Below are positions 1-6,428 of a stretch of 10,132 nt of DNA, piece after piece. Under the pieces are notes generated by a model. That model was not told the DNA's origin. It searched no databases and saw nothing but the letters and a program-made list of their open reading frames with translations. The position numbers and the translations under genes were made by a program. Source of the DNA: Chromera velia. Taxonomy: Eukaryota; Sar; Chromeraceae. Position 1 is the first letter of the stretch. The number at the start of each line of letters is the position of its first letter. The DNA is taken from positions 1-10,132 of the forward strand of contig JAHBMJ010003558.1 in the NCBI GenBank assembly GCA_018398765.1, written 5' to 3'.

Positions 1-292
1 TCCATGCCTGCTGAGCCTGTGTGTGCGTGTCTGTCTGTGTCTGTCTGTATCTGTCTGTTTTGTTCTGTCTGTGGGGGGGCGTGAGAGTGAGGGTGTATGT
101 AGGGAGCGTTCAGACTCTTGTCGTCGTTCGCGCCCTTCCATGCCTGCTGAGCCTGTATGTGCGTGTCTGTCTGTGTCTGTCTGTTTTGTTCTGTCTGTGG
201 GGGTGTGTGAAAGTGAGGGTGTGTGGGGGGAGCGTTCAGACTCTGGTCGTCGTTCGCGCCCTTTCATGCCTGCTGAGCCTGTGTGTGCGTGT
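1..292. repeat. G/T-rich minisatellite, block 1
   Basis: Two full units and a partial one. Unit heads (AGCGTTCAG) lie at 105 and 231, 126 bp apart. Each unit runs: head, TCTTGTCGTCGTTCGCGCCC, a CCATGCCTGCTGAGCC block, a variable TCTG/TCTA/TGTG tract, TTTTGTTCTGTCTGTG, then G-runs split by TGTGAGAGTGAGGG. The plus strand is strongly G+T. Two private variants (GTATGTAGGGAGC near 95, and the GTGTGTGAAAGTGAG unit near 203) recur at 3350 and 3463, which ties this block to 3262-3552. Open frames across it follow from the low-complexity composition and I do not call them genes. Confidence 0.93.
285..292. repeat. Left target-site duplication, transposon copy 1
   Basis: GTGCGTGT lies directly before the left inverted repeat and is repeated exactly at 2713-2720, directly after the right one. 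Eight base pairs is the length hAT transposases make. The motif is part of the minisatellite, so the pre-insertion unit sequence is known. Confidence 0.85.
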
Positions 293-310
293 CATAGTTG
301 CACAAGTACA
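293..310 (+). repeat. Left terminal inverted repeat, copy 1
   Basis: CATAGTTGCACAAGTACA. The reverse complement of 2695-2712 is CATAGTTGTACTAGTACA, with mismatches only at positions 9 and 12. It is probably the transposase end-recognition site. Confidence 0.88.
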
Positions 311-391
311 CTGTACTACACTGTACTACACTGGACTGTACTGTACTACTGTACTATGATATCTACAGTGTACTGTACTACTGTACTAGAC
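306..391. repeat. Left subterminal CTGTAC-type array
   Basis: Dense run of ACTGTACTACACTGTACT-type motifs, many containing the palindrome GTAC. A matching array lies at the right end (2650-2703). hAT elements typically carry short repeated transposase-binding motifs just inside their ends, and this is the likely role here (inference). Copy number differs between the two element copies, as expected of slippage. Confidence 0.7.
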
Positions 392-540
392 TTAAAAAAA
401 AACAATTTTCTATTTCTAGCGTCCTAGGGGGTCTGAGACTCTTAACCTATGTTAATGATACGTTAATGCTCTCTCAACGTGTGCTAAGTTATGATATGGT
501 AATGATGAATTACAATAAATTAGGGAAAGCTTCCAAAACA

Positions 541-582
<42 letters not shown>
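541..582 (+). repeat. (ATTG)10 microsatellite
   Basis: Ten perfect ATTG units, against eight in the second transposon copy (3791-3822). A related GATT tract lies outside the element near 8208. It has no visible function and marks slippage after the duplication. Confidence 0.95.
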
Positions 583-630
583 ATGTTCTGCCCTTGGGCC
601 TTCCCGCTATGTCTCAATTAAAACTATATG

Positions 631-1017
631 TTATACATACATATATATGTTATAGTTGAATCGTGTATTGCTCCGGCCTCCCGCGCCCTGGGGGCTGTGT
701 TTGGTCTGATTGCCAGCATAGGTCTCCTCAGTGTAGATGCGCAGATGACTGTTTTTAGAGCGTGTTGGTCCCCTGTCACACTGTACTGCCTCGAATGCTT
801 CCCTCTCTAGTTCCCTCTTCGCGATGCCGATCTTCTTATAATCGATGCTTTGCAGCTCCGTTTTACATACTGGTCTGGCCGTCTGTCTGCTCACAGTCTT
901 CGTTTGCCCTCCCTGTATATTTTTGGCCTGCTTCCTGCAAAAGCCTTGCTTTGCTTTAGAGTGGCCGACTGGTGGTGCTCGCTCTTGCAAACCATGCACA
1001 CCGTTCCCGCTGCAATG
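631..1017 (-). CDS. Conserved minus-strand open frame in transposon copy 1, product unknown
   Basis: About 128 codons are open between stops at 1018-1020 and 631-633. There is no ATG at the front; an acceptor-like TTGCAG (minus strand, just upstream of a GTG) suggests it may be an internal exon. The product is basic and Lys/Arg-rich, with segments such as GFCRKQAKNIQGG and IGIAKRELEREAFEAVQ; I recognise no family. The last 15 or so codons fall in AT-rich sequence and are unlikely to be coding. Between 634 and 999 the two copies differ at nine positions: six synonymous (Ala, Arg, Tyr, Cys, Ser, Gln) and three mild replacements (Glu/Lys, Val/Ala, Lys/Arg). One further change upstream (1006-1008) is Gly/Arg. 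That is more silent change than expected by chance. It could be a captured host exon or an accessory transposon gene. Confidence 0.35.
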   Translation of the reverse strand, partial: HCSGNGVHGLQERAPPVGHSKAKQGFCRKQAKNIQGGQTKTVSRQTARPVCKTELQSIDYKKIGIAKRELEREAFEAVQCDRGPTRSKNSHLRIYTEETYAGNQTKHSPQGAGGRSNTRFNYNIYMYV

Positions 1018-1572
1018 CTAGTAGTGCGTGCCTGGAAGGGAAACAGTTATCCAGAGTTTTTGAGAGCCTCCTTGCGGCTGCTTCGTTGGCCTGGTCTGGA
1101 TTTTGTTTGTTCGTTGGGGGTGGGAGTGCCGCAACACCTTGGCACCAGTGGACAGCAGCGACGGAGAGTTCAAGGCACCGGCTCTCTCTTCTTTAAGGGC
1201 AGAGCTAGACATACAGTTACAGAAGAGGTCTGCACGCGGCGGGCGGGGGCTATGGCTTCTTCATATTATTTCCCTCCTCTTACCAAGCTCACCCCCCTTC
1301 AACAAGCTTTTCCCTCCTCTCATCGCATGTTTGTGTTTCTTTTTTGCAACAAATCTGCCTCTGGTCTCTACTCCTTTTCCGCCCTCCCTCGATCTGCTCT
1401 CACAGTAACCGACGGCTCTCTGTTCGGTTTCTTACGTCTGCTCTCATTTAACCCACAAGGTGAAAGCAGTGCTCTGTTTGTTGAATGTAGCGATCACAAA
1501 CTCTGTGTACATGATTCTTGTATTCGGTGTGTTGATGACTTTATGTATAGACTTTCTTCATATGCCAAGTGA
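1018..1572. other. Transposon interior without a supported gene
   Basis: Open frames exist on both strands, but changes between copies fall without regard to codon position in any of them. The plus-strand frame ending at the TGA at 1570-1572 shows roughly twice as many replacement as silent changes. The stretch contains long pyrimidine runs on the plus strand (1260-1400), which could be intronic. I see no motif of a known protein family. Confidence 0.5.
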
Positions 1573-1849
1573 CTGGATGAAAGAGAATTCCTGCACTGCC
1601 TAGCTGAGCTGGAATCTATTAATTCAAATGATTGTAACTGTCCACTCCCCAGTGCAAGTACACCTGAACTCTTTATCCGTAATGTCATTCAATCGCTTCT
1701 ACAATCGTATCTGGCCTGTCTCTTTGATGTCTGTCTCCCAATTCTAGAAAGTGATTAACTGATTAACTCCACTGGCGACTTAACAAACAACAACCATGCA
1801 TGTATGTACCGCCTGGGAGCTTAGCGCTCCAACTAGGGTTAGGCATCCT

Positions 1850-1882
<33 letters not shown>

Positions 1883-2170
1883 ATAAATTCATATACCATC
1901 ATTATAACAGTTTCAGCAGTCTGTCTCCCCCCCCCCTTCTCCCTGTCCCTTCTGTCAGACTCAGAAAGGAGCCTCTCTGAACTCCAGTCCGATGCTCTTC
2001 AAGTATTTAACTGCCATCTCTCCATCCAACTCATCATCGAATGCCTCTATTCACTCATCAGATACAAGGTCGAGTCCCTGCCTAGGTCCTTGCAAGCCCA
2101 AAATCTGTGTCCCTCTTCTGTAGTGCCCAGCGTTCCTCTGCATGATGAACCCTTTAGAGGTGGAGATTAG
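1573..2170 (+). CDS. Possible two-exon 3' gene fragment in transposon copy 1
   Basis: Exon A (about 1573 or 1584 to 1750) reads LDEREFLHCLAELESINS and continues through FIRNVIQSLLQSYLACLFDV. A donor-like GTGATT starts at 1751. A pyrimidine-rich tract ending in CAG at 1957-1958 follows. Joining 1750 to 1959 keeps the frame (AAC then TCA GAA AGG) and opens exon B, which includes LSIQLIIECLYSLIRYKVES and stops at 2168-2170. The 208 bp intron would contain the TAAC microsatellite. Exon A differs from copy 2 at three sites, all third-position and silent. Exon B has one silent change, two replacements and loss of the stop. The in-frame TGA at 1570-1572 separates exon A from a non-conserved stretch, so its true 5' boundary is unknown. 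The end overlaps the convergent hAT frame by 17 bp. No family is recognised. It may be a captured host fragment, or chance. Confidence 0.3.
1751..1958 (+). other. Candidate intron with TAAC microsatellite
   Basis: GTGATT at the left; a C/T-rich tract from about 1921 ending in TGTCAG at the right. It holds eight TAAC units (1851-1882), each containing the branch-point-like CTAAC, but they end 76 bp before the acceptor, farther than usual. The second copy (4993-5196) keeps both ends with seven units. Confidence 0.3.
1851..1882 (+). repeat. (TAAC)8 microsatellite
   Basis: Eight perfect TAAC units, against seven at 5093-5120 in the second transposon copy. A short hairpin (GGAGC-TTAGC-GCTCC, 1816-1830) and an AACTAGGGTTAGG stretch precede it in both copies. 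Confidence 0.95.
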
Positions 2171-2462
2171 CGTATAACACTATGGTGACCAGCAAGTCTT
2201 GGTGCGGCTGGGTGAGACGGTTTCTCTTCTCAGAGTAAATCTGGTCGTAGAGAGAGAACCCCCGCTCCGAGACCCCCGCCGTGTTAGCAGCCTGAAAGAC
2301 CTCCATGGTGAGGGCGGCGTTCTGGGGGGCTGCTTTCACAAGGTCGTCCCGGCGCCACCAGGAAAGGTTGTCCACCTTGTCATCCGACGATATACAGTTA
2401 AGCTGAAGAGGAGGCGTCGCAGCCTGTACTGCCTTGTACCACTCTGACTCACTATTTACTAT
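2154..2462 (-). pseudogene. hAT transposase C-terminal (dimerisation) region, copy 1
   Basis: One open stretch of 102 codons ends in TAA (2154-2156). The hAT C-terminal signature is clear: Trp-Trp at residues 35-36, SERGFSLYDQIYSEKRNRL at residues 65-83, then a leucine/valine-rich helix ending in NLHL at the C-terminus. hAT proteins use this part to dimerise on the C-terminal side of the RNase H-like catalytic domain; the SER..S...KRNRL form resembles the subfamily with a DUF659 domain. No ATG is present. An in-frame stop lies at 2463-2465, with acceptor-like AG dinucleotides next to it, so this may be the last exon of a longer gene whose earlier exons are missing. Changes against copy 2 are seven silent and one nonsense, with no missense. 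This is strong evidence that the frame was under protein-level selection. Confidence 0.82.
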
Positions 2463-2465
2463 TTA

Positions 2466-2649
2466 CTATCTTAAATTACTATAAAAACATAATGAAAACT
2501 CATTAAAACACTAGTAAGAAGTTACTAAAACTTAGCTTATAAACATGCTAAACATGCTAAAACTTCGCTTAAAAGCTTATAAAAAGGTAGTGGGATGAGC
2601 GGCGGGCGGTCTGCCCAACTTAGTAAGGCAGGGTGGGTTGGGCCGCTCA
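2466..2649. other. AT-rich right interior of transposon copy 1
   Basis: AT-rich with short direct repeats (TATTTACTATTTACTATC, AACATGCTAAACATGCTAA) and repeated AAGCTTATAAA-type words. No supported gene. Its position upstream of the minus-strand hAT frame would suit an intron or promoter, but no specific signal can be singled out. Confidence 0.5.
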
Positions 2650-2703
2650 AACTGTACTGTACTGTACTGTACTAGTTTTGCTTCTACACTGTACTGTACT
2701 AGT
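2650..2703. repeat. Right subterminal CTGTAC-type array
   Basis: Four tandem ACTGTACTGT-type units, a spacer with TTTTGCTTCTACA, then two more units running into the right inverted repeat. It mirrors the left array at 306-391. The second copy (5888-5946) has one unit more. Confidence 0.7.
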
Positions 2704-2712
2704 ACAACTATG
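2695..2712 (-). repeat. Right terminal inverted repeat, copy 1
   Basis: Reads CATAGTTGTACTAGTACA on the minus strand and matches 16 of 18 bases of the left end. Confidence 0.88.
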
Positions 2713-3552
2713 GTGCGTGTCTGTCTGTATCTATCTGTTTTGTTCTGTCTGTGGGGGGGTGTGAGAGTGAGGTTGTGTGGGGGGAGCGTTCAGACTCTTG
2801 TTGTCGTTCGCGCCCTTCCATGCCTGCTGAGCCTGTGTGTACGTGTCTGTCTATGTCTGTATCTATATCTGTCTGTTTTGTTCTGTCTGTGTCTGTCGGT
2901 CTTGTTCTGCCTGTGGGGGGGTATAAGAGTGAGGGTCTGTGGGGGGAGCGTTCAGACTGAGCCTCTTGTCGTCGTTCGCGCCCTTCCATGCCTGCTGAGC
3001 CTGTGTGTACATGTCTGTCTGTATCTGTATCTGTCTGTTTTGTTCTGTCTGTGGGGGGGTATGAGAGTGAGGGTGTGTGTGGGGAGCGTTCAGACTCTTG
3101 TCGTCGTTCGTGCCCTTCCATGCCTGCTGAGCCTGTGTGTGCGTGTCTGTCTATGTCTATGTCTATATCTGTATCTGTCTGTTTTGTTCTGTCTGTGGGG
3201 GGGCGTGAGAGTGAGGGTGCATGGGGGGAGCGTTCAGACTCTTGTCGTCGTTCGCGCCCTTCCATGCCTGCTGAGCCTGTGTGTGCATGTCTGTCTGTGT
3301 CTGTCTGTATCTGTCTGTTTTGTTCTGTCTGTGGGGGGGCATGAGAGTGAGGGTGTATGTAGGGAGCGTTCAGGCTCTTGTCGTCATTTGCGCCCTTCCA
3401 TGCCTGCTGAGCCTGTATGTGCGTGTCTGTCTGTGTCTGTCTGTTTTGTTCTGTCTGTGGGGGTGTGTGAAAGTGAGGGTGTGTGGGGGGAGCGTTCAGA
3501 CTCTTGTCGTCGTTCGCGCCCTTTCATGCCTGCTGAGCCTGTGTGTGCGTGT
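2713..3552. repeat. Minisatellite, block 2 (six unit heads)
   Basis: Heads lie at 2785, 2947, 3085, 3229, 3365 and 3491 (steps 162, 138, 144, 136, 126). It starts with the right target duplication GTGCGTGT (2713-2720) and ends with the left target duplication of transposon copy 2 (3545-3552). Length variation comes from the internal TCTG/TCTA/TATC tract and one GAGCC insertion near 2956. Two plus-strand frames and one minus-strand frame lack stops through a unit, giving a 323-codon plus and a 185-codon minus open frame. Both are low-complexity and neither has gene-like support. Confidence 0.93.
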
Positions 3553-3570
3553 CATAGTTGCACAAGTACA
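3553..3570 (+). repeat. Left terminal inverted repeat, copy 2
   Basis: Identical to 293-310. Confidence 0.88.
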
Positions 3571-3790
3571 CTGTACTACACTGTACTATACTGTACTACT
3601 GTACTATGATATCTACAGTGTACTGTACTACTGTACTAGACTTAAAAAAAATTTTTTTTCTATTTTTAGCGTCCTAGGGGGTCTGAGACTCTTAACCTAT
3701 GTTAATGATACGTTAATGCTCTCTCAACGTGTGCTAAGGTATGATATGGTAATGATGAATTACAATGAATTAAGGAAAGCTTCCAAAACA

Positions 3791-3822
<32 letters not shown>
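3791..3822 (+). repeat. (ATTG)8 microsatellite
   Basis: Eight units at the position matching the ten-unit tract in copy 1. Confidence 0.95.
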
Positions 3823-3824
<2 letters not shown>

Positions 3825-3872
3825 ATGTTCTGCCCTAGGGCCTTCCCGCTATGTCTCAATTAAAACTATATG

Positions 3873-4259
3873 TTATACATACATATATATGTTATAGTTG
3901 AATCGTGTATTGCTCCGGCCTCCTGCGCCCTGGGGGCTGTGTTTGGTCTGATTGCCAGCATAGGTCTCCTCAGTGTAGATGCGCAGATGACTGTTTTTAG
4001 AGCGTGTTGGTCCCCTGTCACACTGTACTGCCTCGAATGCTTCCCTCTCTAGTTTTCTCTTCGCGATGCCGATCTTCTTGTAATCGATGCTTTGCAGCTC
4101 CGTTTTGCATACTGGTCTGGCCGTCTGTCTACTCGCAGTCTTCGTTTGCCCTCCCTGTATATTTTTGGCCTGCTTCCTGCAAAAGCCCTGCTTTGCTCTA
4201 GAGTGGCCGACTGGTGGTGCTCGCTCTTGCAAACCATGCACACCGTTCCTGCTGCAATG
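3873..4259 (-). CDS. Conserved minus-strand open frame in transposon copy 2, product unknown
   Basis: Second copy of the basic, Lys/Arg-rich frame at 631-1017, with the same length and no stop or frameshift. The replacements (Lys/Arg, Val/Ala, Glu/Lys, and Gly/Arg upstream of the GTG) are mostly mild. It keeps GFCRKQAKNIQGG and the EREAFEAVQCDRGPTRSKN segment. Product unknown; possibly an exon without its own start. Confidence 0.33.
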   Translation of the reverse strand, partial: HCSRNGVHGLQERAPPVGHSRAKQGFCRKQAKNIQGGQTKTASRQTARPVCKTELQSIDYKKIGIAKRKLEREAFEAVQCDRGPTRSKNSHLRIYTEETYAGNQTKHSPQGAGGRSNTRFNYNIYMYV

Positions 4260-4814
4260 CTAGTAGTATGTGCCTGGAAGGGAAACAGTTATCCAGAGTT
4301 TTTGAGAGCCTCCTTGCGGCTGCTTCGTTGGCCTGGTCTGGATTTTGTTTGTTCGTTGGGGGTGGGAGTGCCGCAACACCTTGGCACCAGTAGGCAGCAG
4401 CGACGGAGAGTTCAAGGCACCAGCTCTCTCTTTTTTAAGGGCAGAGCTAGACATACAGTTGCAGAAGAGGTCTACACGCGGCGGGCGGGGGCTATGGCTT
4501 CTTCATATTATTTCCCTCCTCTTACCAAGCTCACCCCCCTTCAACAAGCTTTTCTCTCCTCTCATCGCATGTTTGTGTTTCTTTTTTGCAATAAATCCGC
4601 CTCTGGTCTCTACTCCTTTTCCGCCCTCCCTCGATCTGCTCTCACAGTAACCGACGGCTCTCTGTTCGGTTTCTTACGTCTGCTCTCATTTAACCCACAA
4701 GGTGAAAGCAGTGCTCTGTCTGTTGAATGTAGCGACCACAAACTCTGTGTACATGATTCTTATATTCGGTATGTTGATGACTTTATATATAGACTTTCTT
4801 CATGTGCCAAGTGA

Positions 4815-5426
4815 CTGGATGAAAGAGAATTCCTGCATTGCCTGGCTGAGCTGGAATCCATTAATTCAAATGATTGTAACTGTCCACTCCCCAGTGCAAG
4901 TACACCTGAACTCTTTATCCGTAATGTCATTCAATCGCTTCTACAATCGTATCTGGCCTGTCTCTTTGATGTCTGTCTCCCAATTCTAGAAAGTGATTAA
5001 CTGATTAACTCCACTGGCGACTTAACAAACAACAACCATGCATGTATGTACCGCCCGGGAGCTTAGCGCTCCAACTAGGGTTAGGCATCCTCTAACTAAC
5101 TAACTAACTAACTAACTAACATAAATTCATATACCATCATTACAACAGTTTCAGCAGTCTGTCTCCCCCCCCCCCTCTCCCTGTCCCTTCTGTCAGACTC
5201 AGAAAGGAGCCTCTCTGAACTCCAGTCCGATGCTCTTCAGGTATTTAACTGCCATCTCTCCATCCAACTCATCATCGAATGCCTCTATTCACTCATCAGA
5301 TACAAGGTCGAGTCCCTGCCTAGGTCCTTGCAAGCCCAAAATCTGTGTCCCTCTTCTGTAGTGCCCGGCGTTCCTCTGCATGATGAACCCTTTAGAGATG
5401 GAGATTGGCGTATAACACTATGGTGA
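4815..5426 (+). CDS. Possible two-exon 3' gene fragment in transposon copy 2
   Basis: Second copy of the frame at 1573-2170. Exon A runs to 4992 and exon B starts at 5197; the candidate GT...AG intron is 204 bp. The preceding in-frame TGA (4812-4814) is shared with copy 1, so it predates the duplication; a CGA-to-TGA change would explain it. The terminal TAG of copy 1 is TGG here, which extends the frame by six residues to a TGA at 5424-5426. Function unknown; it may not be expressed. Confidence 0.25.
5093..5120 (+). repeat. (TAAC)7 microsatellite
   Basis: Seven units, one fewer than the matching tract in copy 1. Confidence 0.95.
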
Positions 5427-5700
5427 CCAGCAAGTCTTAGTGCGGCTGGGTGAGACGGTTTCTCTTCTCAGAGTAAATCTGGTCGTAGAGAGAGAACCCC
5501 CGCTCCGAGACCCCCGCCGTGTTAGCAGCCTGAAAGACCTCCATGGTGAGGGCGGCGTTCTGGGGGGCTGCTTTCACAAGGTCGTCCCGGCGCCACCAGG
5601 AAAGGTTGTCCACTTTGTCATCCGATGATATACAGTTAAGCTGAAGAGGAGGCGTTGCAGCCTGTACTGCTTTATACCACTCTGACTCACTATTTACTAT
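5392..5700 (-). pseudogene. hAT transposase C-terminal region with stop, copy 2
   Basis: Same 102-codon frame as 2154-2462, but Gln88 (CAA in copy 1) is TAA here (5437-5439, minus strand), which removes the last 15 residues including the LV-rich helix. All seven other differences are silent (His, Ala, Lys, Ser, Ala, Lys, Tyr). The SERGFS and KRNRL motifs are intact upstream of the stop. It cannot encode the full dimerisation region. Confidence 0.82.
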
Positions 5701-5937
5701 TTACTATCTTAAATTACTATAAAAACATAATGAAAACTCATTAAAACACTAGTAAGAAGTTACTAAAGCTTAGCTTATAAACATGCTAAACATGCTAAAA
5801 CTTCGCTTAAAAGCTTATAAAAAGGTAGTGGGATGAGCGGCGGGTGGTCTGCCCAACTTAGTAAGGCAGGGTGGGGTGGGCCGCTCGAACTGTACTGTAC
5901 TGTACTGTACTGTACTAGTTTTGCTTCTACACTGTAC

Positions 5938-5955
5938 TGTACTAGTACAACTATG
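5938..5955 (-). repeat. Right terminal inverted repeat, copy 2
   Basis: Identical to 2695-2712 and followed at once by the 8-bp GTGCGTGT at 5956-5963. Confidence 0.88.
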
Positions 5956-6133
5956 GTGCGTGTCTATCTGTATCTGTCTGTTTTGTTCTGTCCGTGGGGG
6001 GGTGTGAGAGTGAGGGTGTGTGGGGGGAGCGTTCAGACTGAGCCTCTTGTCGTCGTTCGCGCCCTTCCATGCCTGCTGAGCCTATGTGTGCATGTTTGTC
6101 TGTCTCTGTCTGTCTGTTTTGTTCTGTCTGTGG
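5956..6133. repeat. Minisatellite, block 3
   Basis: One complete unit head at 6028 carrying the GAGCC insertion also seen at 2956, then a unit that breaks off after TTCTGTCTGTGGG, where the 295 bp module begins. Confidence 0.9.
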
Positions 6134-6428
6134 GTCTGCGGGTATGTCTGCCTAGGCGTCTCCACCAGTGCGGTTGTGTTCCGTTTCTGGTGCAGGTGAT
6201 TCAATCAGCCTTGATGGTCGCCGGTGCTCTTTGAGTGTCCCAGCGTCGCCTTCAAGTGACTGTCGCGGCGAAGGGGGGTCGCTTTGGTCGGCAGGCGACT
6301 GTAGCTATATGCCGTGGGGTTCCTCGGTCGCCATTCCTCAAGTTGAATGCGAAGGCTCTGGACATCTGTGGACCTGGGTCCGCTGAGTTCGCTGGTAGTC
6401 GGTGGTACTACATGTAAAAAAGGTCAGT
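6134..6428 (+). repeat. 295 bp module, copy 1
   Basis: Replaces the G-run part of a minisatellite unit; the unit resumes at AGTGGAGCGTTCAG. It recurs at 7555-7849 with no indels and about 92% identity (19 transitions, 4 transversions, all four C/G). A plus-strand frame is open from 6235 to a TAA near 6415, with no ATG at its start, and contains VTVAAKGGRFGRQATVAICR. Copy 2 has a stop in this frame and several replacements, so it is not supported as a gene. No inverted repeats or target duplication were found; it may be an alternative repeat unit. Origin unknown. Confidence 0.85.

Larger units (their letters stand above)
293..2712. mobile_element. hAT-type DNA transposon, copy 1 (2420 bp)
   Basis: The element sits inside a minisatellite unit and has all the expected ends: an 18-bp terminal inverted repeat (16/18 match), subterminal arrays of CTGTAC-like motifs on both sides and a perfect 8-bp flanking duplication. 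Inside are an (ATTG)10 and a (TAAC)8 microsatellite, a minus-strand hAT transposase C-terminal region (2154-2462), a second minus-strand open frame (631-1017) and a possible spliced plus-strand frame (1573-2170). The hAT part lies only 250 bp from the right end and reads away from it, so there is no room for the upstream BED-finger and catalytic RNase H-like regions. The copy therefore looks non-autonomous or rearranged. The terminal bases (CATAGTTG) do not match the common YARNG hAT start exactly. The family assignment rests on the flanking duplication and the protein motif. Confidence 0.85.
3553..5955. mobile_element. hAT-type DNA transposon, copy 2 (2403 bp)
   Basis: About 98% identical to copy 1, with the same 18-bp inverted repeats (3553-3570 and 5938-5955), the same subterminal arrays and the same flanking GTGCGTGT (3545-3552 and 5956-5963). 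Substitutions against copy 1 are roughly 48 transitions and 3 transversions; indels are confined to microsatellites and homopolymers. Its hAT frame is broken by a stop at 5437-5439, and the stop of the plus-strand candidate is lost. It arose by duplication of the whole 3.24 kb block. Confidence 0.87.
1..6060. repeat. Tandem 3.24 kb segmental duplication (two copies)
   Basis: The sequence from 1 is repeated from about 3262. It contains two minisatellite units, the whole 2.4 kb transposon and the unit after it. The left transposon edges are 3260 bp apart (293, 3553) and the right edges 3243 bp apart (2712, 5955). The difference comes from contraction of a few microsatellites: ATTG 10 versus 8 copies, TAAC 8 versus 7, and the CTGTA arrays. 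The exact ends lie inside the minisatellite and cannot be fixed by eye. Identity is about 98% in the transposon. Unequal exchange between minisatellite units is the likely mechanism (inference). Confidence 0.93.

Noticed and set aside
850-1572. 240-codon plus-strand open frame, kept in both transposon copies
   Set aside because: Differences between copies are roughly 14 replacements to 6-7 silent, including non-conservative ones. This does not fit a selected protein, and a minus-strand frame fits better at its left end.
1831-1843. Telomere-like AACTAGGGTTAGG
   Set aside because: A single occurrence per transposon copy, with no tandem array.
2638-3609. 323-codon plus-strand and 185-codon minus-strand open frames in the minisatellite
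   Set aside because: Low-complexity translation of repeat units that shifts reading frame between units. Nothing supports them as genes beyond the absence of stops.
6235-6417. Ribosomal-protein-like look of the open frame in the 295 bp module (GRFGRQATVAICR)
   Set aside because: The resemblance is slight and from memory. The second copy has a stop and several replacements in the frame.
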